Shown here: positions 28,503 through 37,639 of the stretch, one piece after another | How positions within the stretch are numbered: position 1 is the stretch's first letter | How the letters are laid out: every line of letters begins with the position of its first letter | NCBI RefSeq assembly: GCF_027568515.1 | Contig: NZ_JANKZF010000009.1 | Location: forward strand, 124,001 to 188,000 | Reading direction: 5' to 3' | DNA: 64,000 nucleotides | Source of the DNA: Arthrobacter sp. HY1533 | GTDB taxonomy: Bacteria; Actinomycetota; Actinomycetes; Actinomycetales; Micrococcaceae | The notes under the pieces: generated by a model | Seen by the model: only the letters and a program-made list of their open reading frames with translations | Database searches by the model: none | What the model was told of the DNA's origin: nothing | Position numbers and translations under genes: made by a program

Positions 28503-31192
28503 AGCACGAGGAGCACAAGCAGCACGGGGAGTCCCCGGTGGTTCCCGCACACACGCCCTTTGTGCGCACGGCCGAACTTGCCGACATTCAAAGCGCCATT
28601 GACAATGAGGACTGCCAGGCTGTCATCCTTCGCTACGACACCGGGCAGGGTGCCTCCAGCATTCTGCGCCGCCTTGCCGGGGATGCCGGCAGCACCAGGG
28701 CCGTGATGGCCCTGCACGGCACACCTTCGCTGAGTTCGGTGCCCTATGGGGCGCTGGCGCCGCTGCTGGGTGAGATGAAGGGCGACGAAGTCAGCCTCCG
28801 AACCACCGTGTTTCGCGCCGTGCTGGCCGCGATGGAGAGAAACGGCGGAGGGCTGTCAGGCAGCGGCAGGCGGTCACTGGTCATAGTTGACGATGCCCAC
28901 GCCATTGACCCGGCGACGGCGGAATTGCTGGTCACGCTGGTGCTTTCCGGGACCATTCAACTCGTGGCCTCGCACCGGCGCAACAGCCGGCTTCCCGAGC
29001 CCCTTCCCCGGCTGTGGAGCAGCGGCAGTGCCGAGACCCTTGAGCTGGGTCCGCTGAGCCGTGAACAGGGGCACGAATTTTGCCGTGCCGTGCTGGGTGC
29101 CCCCGTTGCCCTGCCTGCAAGCTGGTATTTCTGGTCGCGGTCGCGCGGCAACCCCATGCTGCTGAAGATTCTGCTCGGCGAGGCCCTGGACAACGGACTG
29201 CTCACCCAGAGCCGCGGCACTTGGGTGTACCACCTGGGGCGGCGTCGGGTGGGCCGCACCCTCCGAGACGCGGTGCGGCAACAAATCCGCGGGCTGAGCG
29301 ATGCTGCCGAAATGGCCCTGGACCTGGTGGCCTTGGCGGAACCCATTTCGCGCGAGGTGGTTGAGCAGGTGTCCGGTGTGGACGCCGTGGCGGAATTGCT
29401 GGGCCGCAGCCTCATCCAGGAGCAGCGTGGGGTTGAGCCCCAGCTCCAGCTGGCCAACCCCATCTATGGGGAAGTCATCCGGCAGATGGTTCCCCCGGCG
29501 CGCAGCCGCATCCTGCACGACAGCCTGCTGGGGAAACTTCAGGCCCACCCCTCGGGCACCGACGCCTTGCTGCGGCGGGTCAGCTGGGCGGTGGACAGCG
29601 GACTGGAGGTCTCCACGGACCAGCTCATGCGCGCGGCCCTGATCGCGTGCAAGCTGTCCCAGCCAACTCTGGCCCTGGAACTTCTTGACCACATCAACGG
29701 CCAGGACTTGACCCTGCGGGTGCGGGCGGTTCAGGCCAGGGCCCACTACATGGTGGGCCGCTACGAACAAGCCGCGGAACTCCTCGAGGATGCGTTTGAC
29801 CAGGCGGAGTCCCTGGATGAGCTGCTGTTTGGCTCGCTGCTGCGGGCCACCACCAGGCTCGCCCTGGGCATGCCGGCGGCCAGCATGGAAAAGGATGTGG
29901 CCAGGCTGCTCGCCGCCGGCGAACGGCTCAAGGCGGCACAGCCTGAGCAGGCAGCGACGATCACCGAGCACGTTGCCCAAAAGGCCATGCTGCTGGAATT
30001 GATGAAGTTGTCCCTGGACGGGGACTACGGCCGGATGCTCCCGCTGATCACATCCGTGCTGTCCGGAGGTTCCGGGCTGTCCATGGAGGAACGCCGGCTC
30101 AATGAATCTATTGCCTTGGCCATGGATGCCGAGAGGCTGTGCGCCCTGGGTCTGGCCTCGCAGAGCCAGGCACGCTCGGCGGAAGCCTTCGCCATTGAGC
30201 ATTCCGAGGTGCATGATGTTTTCTTCATTCCGGAAATGATCGTCTTCCGCCAGTTGACCACGGCCCTGTGCTCCGGCGACCTGAACCTTGCGGCCAAACT
30301 GCTGGACCAGTTCTTTGTGGACACGGGGCCCGTCATCATCACTTTTGGCGGCGGCGCCAACGTTGCCCGCGGGATGGGCCTGATCCGGCAGGGGCAGCTG
30401 GGGGAGGCCCTGGAGGCCCTGCTCCCGGGCATTGAATCCCTGCGCGACAGCGATCCCCAGCAACTACTGGGCTTCTGCATCTCCATGGCTGCCTATGCCG
30501 CCGCCAAGTTGGGCCGGCAGGACGTGGCGGCAGGCCTCATTGCAGAGCACAGGGAGAGACCTGCAATGTTCCTGGTCACGGCGCACGAGCGGGCCTTCAT
30601 GGCAGCGGCGCGCGAGTACCAGACGCACGACGGCGCTGGGCTGGCGGAACTGCAGGCCCTGGCCGGGAGTGCCAGGATTCAGCAGGCACCGCTCTTGGAG
30701 CTGAACGCCCTGGCGATGGCCGTGGAACTTGGCGACCTTGGCCCGGTTGACCGCCTCCTGCAGATCTGCCCCACGGTTGAGGGCGCCTGGTCCGAATCAA
30801 TCCTCCAGATCTGCCAACGGCTGCACTCCGGCACCGACGGGGCCGGCCCGGGGCCGGCGGCGGCCCGATTGCCCAAGCTCAAGGATGCTGCACAGGGGCG
30901 CACCACGGTCTTTGGCACACTTCCGCTCCTGCCGCACCAGTTGGGTGCCGCAACCGGCCCATCGGTTGCCCAGGGCATGCCGGCAAAATCGGGGAACATA
31001 CTCCTGACCCGCCGGGAACGGGAAATCACCGCCTTGGTGGTGGAAGGGTTCTCGGACAAGGAAATTGCCGAACGCCTGCAGCTTTCCGTGCGCACTGTGG
31101 AAGGCCACCTCTACCGCTGCTATGCAAAGATGTCCATCAGTGGCCGGCACGAGATCATCGGCCATGAATGGACCCTTGAACCAGGCACTTGA
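28499..31192 (+). CDS. LuxR-family LAL-type regulator, copy 2, with degenerate P-loop
   Basis: 897 residues, same architecture as its neighbours: an N-terminal ATPase-like domain, helical repeats and a C-terminal LuxR helix-turn-helix at about 835-890 (LTRREREITALVVEG, VRTVEGHLYRCYAKM). At the Walker A position (about residue 45-56) the sequence is RYDTGQGASSILRR, without the invariant Gly-Lys-Ser/Thr, whereas Walker B (RSLVIVDDAHAID) is kept. ATP hydrolysis is therefore doubtful. The GTG start overlaps the copy 1 stop codon. Copies 1 and 2 probably form one operon; copy 3 follows after 165 bp with its own regulatory region. Confidence 0.85.
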   Translation: MKHEEHKQHGESPVVPAHTPFVRTAELADIQSAIDNEDCQAVILRYDTGQGASSILRRLAGDAGSTRAVMALHGTPSLSSVPYGALAPLLGEMKGDEVSLRTTVFRAVLAAMERNGGGLSGSGRRSLVIVDDAHAIDPATAELLVTLVLSGTIQLVASHRRNSRLPEPLPRLWSSGSAETLELGPLSREQGHEFCRAVLGAPVALPASWYFWSRSRGNPMLLKILLGEALDNGLLTQSRGTWVYHLGRRRVGRTLRDAVRQQIRGLSDAAEMALDLVALAEPISREVVEQVSGVDAVAELLGRSLIQEQRGVEPQLQLANPIYGEVIRQMVPPARSRILHDSLLGKLQAHPSGTDALLRRVSWAVDSGLEVSTDQLMRAALIACKLSQPTLALELLDHINGQDLTLRVRAVQARAHYMVGRYEQAAELLEDAFDQAESLDELLFGSLLRATTRLALGMPAASMEKDVARLLAAGERLKAAQPEQAATITEHVAQKAMLLELMKLSLDGDYGRMLPLITSVLSGGSGLSMEERRLNESIALAMDAERLCALGLASQSQARSAEAFAIEHSEVHDVFFIPEMIVFRQLTTALCSGDLNLAAKLLDQFFVDTGPVIITFGGGANVARGMGLIRQGQLGEALEALLPGIESLRDSDPQQLLGFCISMAAYAAAKLGRQDVAAGLIAEHRERPAMFLVTAHERAFMAAAREYQTHDGAGLAELQALAGSARIQQAPLLELNALAMAVELGDLGPVDRLLQICPTVEGAWSESILQICQRLHSGTDGAGPGPAAARLPKLKDAAQGRTTVFGTLPLLPHQLGAATGPSVAQGMPAKSGNILLTRREREITALVVEGFSDKEIAERLQLSVRTVEGHLYRCYAKMSISGRHEIIGHEWTLEPGT

Positions 31193-31215
31193 CGGGCCGG
31201 CACAGGTAGGTGACT

Positions 31216-31338
31216 GAGTACTCAAACGGGTAGTACTTGCGCGTTTGCCCCCTGCGAGTACTGGGAAATAGAGTACCGACTACTCATGTGCGGCTGTGAC
31301 CTGGCTCCTAGTGTTGAAGTACTGGAGTTGGCAGTACA
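31216..31338. promoter_or_regulatory. Cluster of AGTACT elements upstream of the third LuxR gene
   Basis: AGTACT or one-mismatch forms start at 31217, 31232, 31257, 31272 (AGTACC), 31318 and 31333 (AGTACA). They make three direct-repeat pairs, each with an exact 15-bp offset. The first lies in a perfect palindrome TGAGTACTCA. At 31271-31285 GAGTA and TACTC form an inverted repeat. The density in 123 bp is far above the chance rate of roughly one per 10 kb at this GC content. Likely an operator array for a dimeric regulator, probably one of the LuxR proteins. Confidence 0.6.
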
Positions 31339-31357
31339 TTAGGGAAGGTCTCGACCC

Positions 31358-34054
31358 ATGTCTCATACGGTCTTGGAATCGGCGCGCATAGTGACGCGCC
31401 CAATAATGTCTCAGCATGGTCCCGGCAAGGGTGGCGACGCATTCGCAGCAGTGCGTGAACCCATGCTGGAAACCATCATGGGAAAATTGCGCCACAGGGA
31501 CAGCTGTGGCGTTGTCTTGCTCGGTGAGTACGGGGTCGGAAAGACCTGCGTGGCCAAACAAGCGCTGCGCCTGATCGATCCGGAGTGCCTGGTGGTCTCG
31601 TTGCGGTGCAGCGCCAGCACCGTCAGCATCGACTACGGCGCCTTGGGCCCGTTGATGGGCGGGATGGCCGCCGACGCCGTCGACAGCCCGATGTCGGTCT
31701 TCCGTGCGGTGTCGAAGGAGCTGCAGCTGCGTGCCAGCCGCCGGCCCGTCGTGCTGTTCATTGACAACGTCCAGGACCTCGATGACCACTCGGCCCTGAT
31801 CGTGAGCCAGCTGGCGGTGGGCAAGGCAGTCCGGCTGCTGCTGACCGGCGACACGCTCACCTCCATGCCGGCGGAGATCCTCGGCCTGTGGCGGGACGGA
31901 CTCATCACCCGCATGGACGTGCTGCCCATTTCCGAAGTCGATGTCCGGCCATGGCTTGAGGAATTCCTGGAAAGGCCTGTTGCCGCAGCTGCGGCCAAGG
32001 CCCTGTACGCGGCCGGCAGTGGCAATCCCAGGTTCTTGACCGTTGTTGTTGAAGAGCAATTGAATGCCGGCAGCATCGTCCTGAACGAGGGTGTCTGGGT
32101 GCTGTCCGGCAGCCCGTTTGTCTGCGGGCGCAACAGCGTTGACACCGTGATGACGGCGCTGATGTCGCTCTCCGACCATGAGCGCATGGTGGTGGAGACG
32201 CTGGCCCTGTCCGGCGGGCTGTCCGTCGGTGCCCTCATGTCCTTTTGCGACGGCGCCGCAGTCGATTCCCTGCAGCAGCGCGGTTTCCTGACCATCGGAA
32301 AGGGCGATCAGGCCGTTGTCACACTCAGCAACAACCTCATTGTCCAGGTGGTGAGGCAGGAAGTCCCCGCCGGCCGCAGCCGCGAACTCCAGCGGCTTGC
32401 GGCGGCATCCGCCGACGGCCTGGGCGGCGGAATCGCGGACAATTTCCGCCTGGCGGTCTGGGCCATCGACTGCGGCCGGCCGGAGGGCGGGGACCGTGCC
32501 CTGGCCCAGGCCCAGGCGGCGAACACGGCCGGATGTCCCGAGCTGGCCATGCGCATCCTTGAGTCGATTCCCGGCCACGGTTCCAAACCGGCCATGATGA
32601 TCGAGAATGCCCGGGCCCTGCTGGAACTGGGCAAGATGGACAAGGCCAGGGCTGTTCTTCAGTCGCCGACGCTGCGGGACACCGAGCTGCCCCTGGCGCA
32701 GTGGGTGGACGTCATGCTGCTGCGCATGGCAGTGCAGGGCGGGGCGCAGGCCGGCGCCCCAGACGCCCCGGACATGCTCCAGACAATTCGCCGACGGCTC
32801 GACAATGAGCAGGAAGGGCAAGGGGCAGGCAACGCAGACCTTCAGGAGCGGCTCCAACTCGCCGAAATTGACCAGATGTTGAAGAAGGGCCGGTACGCTG
32901 AAGCCGCACCGCAGCTTCAGTTGCTGCACACCACCGGCATAAGCCCCTCCACCCGGCTCGTGGCCGGCCTGTGGCTGATAGAGGTGTGGACCCTGACAGG
33001 CCGCGCCCTCGATGCGGCCGCCATTGCCGGGGAGATTGAACTCGACGCCATCGTCCGGGACGATGCGGGACCCTTTGACGATCTCGCAGGATCCGCGCTG
33101 GGCACCGCCATCACGGCCCTGCTGATTTCCGACAACAACGGCGGCCCCATGTTTCATGCTGCCCAGGGCCCCCTCAAGAGGGTTCAGGCCGCCACACTGG
33201 GACAGCTTGTGGAAGGGCTCATGCACGCCTATTCCGGGCGGGCCGACAAGGCCCTGACGTCACTTCTGGCGGCGGCGAGCCAATTTGACCAGCTGCACGA
33301 GACCGCCCCGCAGGCGCTGGCCTATTCAGCCCTTGCCTACTCCTATGCGCTCAAGGGAGACGATGAATCGGCAGCCACGTTCATCACCCGGCGCAGTGCC
33401 CTGAGCTTTGGCGCACCCCGGCTGATCCTGCTGGCGTGCGAATCATTTGAGGTGTTGGCATCCGCCGAGATCTCGTCCCGTGAAAAGGCCATCGTGGCCC
33501 TGTACTCAATGGCCGATGAAAGCCGCCGGGGCCAGATGGCTGCCTTGGAGATGGGGTTTCTTTGTGCGGCCGTCAGGCTGGGGAGCCTCTCAGGTGCCCA
33601 GCGGCTCATGGACCTTGCCGCCGGTGTGCAGGGCCCGTGGGCCAGGTGCTGTGAAGGTTTTGCCCAGGGCATCAGGACAGGAAACGCGCCCCAGCTCCTT
33701 GCCATGGCGGAAGCGGCCAGCGACTACGGTGACGATCTCTTTGCCCGCGACATCGCCCGGGCCGCACTCAAGATTGCCGGTGACGACGCCGACAAGAACT
33801 CCCTGCGAATTGCCCACCAGATCATCAGGAATGGCGTCCTGAAGCTGGGGCACGTCAAGCTCAGCAGCGACGATGGCCAGATGCTGACGTTCCGGGAGCA
33901 GGAGATCGCGTCCCTGGCCGCCCGTGGGGCCAGCAACAAGGCCATTGCGGCACAAATGCACATCTCGGTCCGCACCGTGGAAGGCCACCTCTACCAGGTC
34001 TATTCAAAGCTTCAAGTGACCTCCAGGGCGGAGCTGAGGGAAAGCCTGACCTGA
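31358..34054 (+). CDS. LuxR-family LAL-type regulator, copy 3
   Basis: 898 residues. Walker A GEYGVGKTC near residue 56 and Walker B VVLFIDNVQD near 130 are intact. A long helical region follows, then a LuxR helix-turn-helix at about 842-897 (LTFREQEIASLAARG, VRTVEGHLYQVYSKL). The ATG at 31358 follows AGGGAAGG. Its upstream region contains the AGTACT array, suggesting autoregulation or control by copies 1 and 2. Its TGA is one base from the stop of the convergent cysC gene, leaving no room for a terminator between them. Confidence 0.85.
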   Translation: MSHTVLESARIVTRPIMSQHGPGKGGDAFAAVREPMLETIMGKLRHRDSCGVVLLGEYGVGKTCVAKQALRLIDPECLVVSLRCSASTVSIDYGALGPLMGGMAADAVDSPMSVFRAVSKELQLRASRRPVVLFIDNVQDLDDHSALIVSQLAVGKAVRLLLTGDTLTSMPAEILGLWRDGLITRMDVLPISEVDVRPWLEEFLERPVAAAAAKALYAAGSGNPRFLTVVVEEQLNAGSIVLNEGVWVLSGSPFVCGRNSVDTVMTALMSLSDHERMVVETLALSGGLSVGALMSFCDGAAVDSLQQRGFLTIGKGDQAVVTLSNNLIVQVVRQEVPAGRSRELQRLAAASADGLGGGIADNFRLAVWAIDCGRPEGGDRALAQAQAANTAGCPELAMRILESIPGHGSKPAMMIENARALLELGKMDKARAVLQSPTLRDTELPLAQWVDVMLLRMAVQGGAQAGAPDAPDMLQTIRRRLDNEQEGQGAGNADLQERLQLAEIDQMLKKGRYAEAAPQLQLLHTTGISPSTRLVAGLWLIEVWTLTGRALDAAAIAGEIELDAIVRDDAGPFDDLAGSALGTAITALLISDNNGGPMFHAAQGPLKRVQAATLGQLVEGLMHAYSGRADKALTSLLAAASQFDQLHETAPQALAYSALAYSYALKGDDESAATFITRRSALSFGAPRLILLACESFEVLASAEISSREKAIVALYSMADESRRGQMAALEMGFLCAAVRLGSLSGAQRLMDLAAGVQGPWARCCEGFAQGIRTGNAPQLLAMAEAASDYGDDLFARDIARAALKIAGDDADKNSLRIAHQIIRNGVLKLGHVKLSSDDGQMLTFREQEIASLAARGASNKAIAAQMHISVRTVEGHLYQVYSKLQVTSRAELRESLT

Positions 34055-34055
34055 A

Positions 34056-35342
34056 CTATTCGTGGGGCCGGGCAACCGGTGTGGTCCATGTGTGCAGGTT
34101 TTCGGCAATCTTTTCCACGGCCTCGCCAATCGCCATGAAACTGGTGTCGATGCTGAAGTCGGCGTCGGTGGGGACCTCGTAGGGGGAATCAATGCCTGTG
34201 AATCCCGGAAGTTCCCCCCTGCGGGCCTTCGCGTAGAGTCCTTTGCGGTCCCTGGCTTCGCAGACCTCCAAGGGTGTGCAGACATGAACCAGCACAAACT
34301 TCCCCACAGATTCGGCCATGTGCCGGACCTCCTTGCGGGTGCTCTCAAAGGGCGCGATGGGGGCGCACACCACGGTTCCGCCAACCCGCGAGACCAGGGT
34401 GGCAACCCAGCCAAGCCGCCGGATGTTGGCCTCCCGGTCCTCGGTTGAAAAGCCCAGCCCGGGCGAGAGGTTTCTGCGGACGTCGTCCCCGTCGAGCAAG
34501 GTGATGGCCGTGGGGCTGTCTTGCTGCAGGCGTTCCGTGAGGGCACGGGCCAAGGTGGACTTTCCGGAGCCGGACAGGCCGGTCAGGAAAATGACTGTGC
34601 CGCCCTGGACGGAGGCGGCCGTGCCCCCTGCGGGCCGTGAAGATCCGGCTGCGCCAGTGGTGAAATCAAGCGTGGCATCCCCGCCCAGATTGCTCAGGAC
34701 ATGCCCCAGCAGGCCCGAATTTGTGCAGACACCGTCAGGTGCGGGCAGGACAAGCAGGCCCACCCTGGCGTCGGCGACCACACGCTGCGCGGCACGGAGC
34801 TGCTCCAGCAGGGGCATCACGGAATAGGCACCGTGCGGCTGCGTGCCGCACAGGGCAATCAACCACGGCACGGCATCCAACTCCCGGGCCGTGTCCAGGC
34901 ACTGCGCCAGCTCGGAGGGCAGGGGAGGTGCGGAAAAGACTGCAATGACCGCGGCCCGGCTGCGCCCTGCGCGGGGCAGGGGAGAGCTCAGGCGAATGTC
35001 CCGCGCGGGGGGATGCTCCGCGGCCCGAATGGTTGCCACAGAGCCGGCCAGATAGCAGCGCCCCCCGTCGCCGTCACTTTTGCCCGTCACGTCCATGCGG
35101 ACCAGCGGGGTGCCATCAGGGTCTGTCAGGAACGCGCAGCTGCTCGCCAACGCCTGTTTGCCCAGATCATCGGGCACCTCGAGGGTGAATTCACAGGGCC
35201 ATGAATCCGGGGCAGCCCCGGGGAGCGCATAGCCGTCTGCCGGGGCGAGCAGGCCGCCAACCAGGAGCTCAAGCTCATCCAGTGGGGCGCCGGACAGCGC
35301 GAAGTGCGGCGGTGCGGGGGACGTGCCGGGTGCAGAATTCAT
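34056..35342 (-). CDS. cysC: APS kinase (CysC) with N-terminal degenerate ATP-sulfurylase-like domain
   Basis: About 428 residues. The C-terminal ~180 residues are a complete adenylyl-sulfate kinase that makes PAPS from APS: P-loop LTGLSGSGKSTL, DGDDVRRNLSPGLGFS, REANIRRLGWVA, APFESTRKEVR and GLYAKARRGELPGFTGIDSPY. The N-terminal ~240 residues look like an eroded ATP sulfurylase (TDPDGTPLVRMDV, LAGSVATIRAAEHPPARDI) but lack the QTRNPxHRAH active-site motif, so this part is probably structural or regulatory. Active sulfurylase is supplied by cysD-cysN at 40.8-42.9 kb. It lies 25 bp after the TauE-family permease gene and is probably co-transcribed with it. An upstream GTG at 35351 is an alternative start. 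Confidence 0.88.
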   Translation of the reverse strand: MNSAPGTSPAPPHFALSGAPLDELELLVGGLLAPADGYALPGAAPDSWPCEFTLEVPDDLGKQALASSCAFLTDPDGTPLVRMDVTGKSDGDGGRCYLAGSVATIRAAEHPPARDIRLSSPLPRAGRSRAAVIAVFSAPPLPSELAQCLDTARELDAVPWLIALCGTQPHGAYSVMPLLEQLRAAQRVVADARVGLLVLPAPDGVCTNSGLLGHVLSNLGGDATLDFTTGAAGSSRPAGGTAASVQGGTVIFLTGLSGSGKSTLARALTERLQQDSPTAITLLDGDDVRRNLSPGLGFSTEDREANIRRLGWVATLVSRVGGTVVCAPIAPFESTRKEVRHMAESVGKFVLVHVCTPLEVCEARDRKGLYAKARRGELPGFTGIDSPYEVPTDADFSIDTSFMAIGEAVEKIAENLHTWTTPVARPHE

Positions 35343-35367
35343 GTGCGCCACAACTTTCAGGTAAAGG

Positions 35368-36306
35368 TCAACGGTTTGACAGCGTCTTGCGCACCTGGCG
35401 GATGTCCGTCACGGCCAGGGCCGGCAGGCCGTGCCGCTTGCGCAGCAGCATCCAGGTCAGCGGGGCCAGGATGAGCATGGCCACGAGGACAATCGCGGTG
35501 GTCTGGTTGTCCACATCGAGCATCTTGAGCCCCGATGCCACCAGGACAAATGCCAGTGCCTTCCTGATGAATCCGCCGGTGAGGCGGCTGGACAGCTGGG
35601 CGCCGAGGTAGACGCCGGGGATGCTGCCAACCAGCAGGGGGAGTGTCAGGCCCAGGTCCAGGTCGCCAAAGAACATGTGGCCCACGGCCGCCGAGGCAAC
35701 CAGTGGGACTGCCTGCAGCAAATCCGTGCCGACCAGCTGGTTGGCCTTCAGGACCGGGTAGAGGGCCATGAGGCCAACAATGATGATGGAGCCGGACCCC
35801 ACGGAGGTCATGCCCACAACCACCCCGCCCACAATGCCAAGGCAAATGGTGGGCAAGGGCCGGATCTTCAGGGGGCCCGATTCTACTTCGGCGACCGAGG
35901 TGCCGCTTCTGCGCTTGGCCCGCTCGGCCATCTTCAAGTACTGGCGAAAGACCATCAGCGTGGCCGAGACCAACAAGGCCACTCCCAGTGCCACGCGAAC
36001 CGCATCCTGGACGCGTTCCCCCGGGCCCATCCACTTCAGGATCAGCACCCCGGCAAATGCGGCCGGGACAGATCCCACAACCAGCCACTTCACCACCTGG
36101 AAATTGACTGTCTTTTGCCGCCAGTGCACCCAGGATCCGATGGGCTTCATCACGGCGCTTGCCACAAGGTCGCTCGACACGGCGGCCAGGGGCGGGATGC
36201 CGAAAATGAGCACCAAGGCTGGCGTCATGAGGGCGCCACCGCCCATTCCCGTGAGTCCAACAACCACGGCAACCATAAACGCCACTGCAACAACAGATAG
36301 GTCCAT
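35368..36306 (-). CDS. TauE/SafE-family (TSUP) permease
   Basis: A polytopic membrane protein of about 312 residues with two repeats of the family pattern: GLTGMGGGALMTPAL in the first half and GMTSVGSGSIIIVGLMAL in the second, with about eight membrane helices. TSUP proteins move sulfite, sulfate or organosulfonates. Placed directly upstream of cysC, a role in sulfur-oxyanion transport for PAPS synthesis is plausible but not proven; direction cannot be deduced. The ATG at 36306 begins the first membrane helix. Confidence 0.85.
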   Translation of the reverse strand: MDLSVVAVAFMVAVVVGLTGMGGGALMTPALVLIFGIPPLAAVSSDLVASAVMKPIGSWVHWRQKTVNFQVVKWLVVGSVPAAFAGVLILKWMGPGERVQDAVRVALGVALLVSATLMVFRQYLKMAERAKRRSGTSVAEVESGPLKIRPLPTICLGIVGGVVVGMTSVGSGSIIIVGLMALYPVLKANQLVGTDLLQAVPLVASAAVGHMFFGDLDLGLTLPLLVGSIPGVYLGAQLSSRLTGGFIRKALAFVLVASGLKMLDVDNQTTAIVLVAMLILAPLTWMLLRKRHGLPALAVTDIRQVRKTLSNR

Positions 36307-36383
36307 GCCTATAGATCCTGCCACCGGGTTCTCCGTGTGGACACGCGTAATTTGTCTGCCCGCCACGTGGTTGCCGTGGAACC

Positions 36384-36414
36384 AAAACAGTAGCCGGGCA
36401 GGTAAAAACAGTAG
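36384..36414. repeat. Direct repeat AAAACAGTAG, 21 bp apart
   Basis: Two identical 10-mers at 36384-36393 and 36405-36414, two helical turns apart, in the 199-bp region between the Alg13-like gene and the permease-cysC operon. The position suits an operator for the permease promoter on the minus strand. Confidence 0.45.
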
Positions 36415-36505
36415 TGGAAATCGTTGCAATTCAAGGGTGTGCCGGGCCTGTGGCAGCCAATGGCGCAGGGCAACCACCTGGTGGTCCAGGCATGGGGAGC
36501 CACTG

Positions 36506-37072
36506 TCAGTGGTGGGAGCGCAACTGCCGCATTCGCCGCAGGGCCATGTGGTGCGGGTGGTCGTCCAGGCCGGCTATGGCCGCCCCCAGCAGGCTCGCGG
36601 ACGCCGCCGGCGTTGCCAGTCGCGGAGCTGTGCGCATGCTGTCGGGCTGGCTCATGGCAAGATCCAGGGCCCGCATGAGTTCCACCTCGGATTCGGCGTC
36701 AATCGCCTGGCCATGGCTGGCCATGGTCCGGGTGAAGGCGACCTGGTGGCCGTCCACCACCTCGTTGAACTCGGGCAACCGGGGGACGGCGATGGGCATG
36801 TGCCCCACCGAGCGCGCATCAAGAATGGAGCCGGGGCCCCCCTGGACCACAACGATTTTTGCGCCGGCATAGAACTGCAGAAGGTCCTCGCGGGGCATGC
36901 GCAGCACTCCCCGCGCCAGGGTTGGGGCCTTGCTGGCCCCGTGCTGGATCAGGCAGGTGGGATGGTCGGGGCGTGAATCCAGCCAGTCCTCGACCCAGTC
37001 AATCAGGCGGTCAAAGCGGTGGTGGTCGGTGCCCACGGAAACCACCACAGTGGGGCTGTATTCGCCGCTCAC
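36506..37072 (-). CDS. Alg13/PssE-like glycosyltransferase catalytic subunit
   Basis: About 188 residues, corresponding to the C-terminal nucleotide-sugar-binding half of a GT-B/GT28 enzyme. It has the glycine-rich acceptor motif VVVQGGPGSILDARS followed by GHMPIAVPR and FNEVVDGHQ. Such half-enzymes work with an Alg14-like membrane partner to transfer a sugar onto a polyprenyl-linked intermediate. The GTG start overlaps the stop of the partner gene (GTGA), so the two are coupled. Sugar specificity unknown. Confidence 0.8.
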   Translation of the reverse strand: MSGEYSPTVVVSVGTDHHRFDRLIDWVEDWLDSRPDHPTCLIQHGASKAPTLARGVLRMPREDLLQFYAGAKIVVVQGGPGSILDARSVGHMPIAVPRLPEFNEVVDGHQVAFTRTMASHGQAIDAESEVELMRALDLAMSQPDSMRTAPRLATPAASASLLGAAIAGLDDHPHHMALRRMRQLRSHH

Positions 37073-37518
37073 AGTATCGGCCCAATGTTGATGGCCTCGG
37101 GGTAGTAGCTCAATTGCTCTTCCCACTGGACGCAGAACACATCCGACATGGGGTAGCACAGCCGTCCGCTGAGTGTTGGCATGGTGATCCTGTCGAAACA
37201 CTCAATGTAGACCGTGTGGATGTGCAGCAGGCGGGCCACAATAAAGAAGGGAACGCTGACGCCGGCCCCGGTGCTCACCAGGACATCCGGACGCTTCGCA
37301 CGCAAGGTGGGCCACGCCAGGAAAAAATTGCGGATCGCGTTGGGTATGTTCCTCGTCGTCGGAAAATAGCACCAGGTGACGTCCTCGTTGGTCAACGCTG
37401 CCTCGACTTCCGGCCGGCGAAAAGTTACCCATGACCTGTCCATGTCCTTCCACCAGCTTTCCAGCGGCAGAAGTTGTGCCAGGTGCCCACCAGCCGACGC
37501 GACAAACATTACTTTCAC
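37069..37518 (-). CDS. Alg14/PssD-like glycosyltransferase membrane-anchor subunit
   Basis: 149 residues matching the N-terminal half of the split GT-B enzymes: FVASAGGHLAQLLPL at the start, then PDVLVSTGAGVSVPFFIVAR and IHTVYIECFDRI, all conserved in Alg14/PssD/EpsE-type proteins. It recruits the Alg13-like partner encoded immediately downstream. The GTG at 37518 has a good GAAAGGA site; an internal ATG at 37509 is a weaker option. Its upstream region contains AGTACT/AGTACC elements. Confidence 0.85.
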   Translation of the reverse strand: MKVMFVASAGGHLAQLLPLESWWKDMDRSWVTFRRPEVEAALTNEDVTWCYFPTTRNIPNAIRNFFLAWPTLRAKRPDVLVSTGAGVSVPFFIVARLLHIHTVYIECFDRITMPTLSGRLCYPMSDVFCVQWEEQLSYYPEAINIGPIL

Positions 37519-37605
37519 TTGGTGGTCCTTTCAGCGAACATGAAAACATGCATCCAATGTGGGCGATGACATGAAGCCTAGGAGCGGGCCCGGGGCGAAG
37601 GCACG

Positions 37606-37639
37606 AGTACCGAGTACCTAACTTGCCGTTCGGAGTACT
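37606..37639. promoter_or_regulatory. AGTACC/AGTACT elements upstream of the Alg14-like gene
   Basis: AGTACC at 37606 and 37613 and AGTACT at 37634 lie 90-120 bp upstream of the GTG at 37518. Read on the minus strand the last is GGCAAGTACTCC, close to CGCAAGTACTAC in the LuxR array. Confidence 0.45.
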
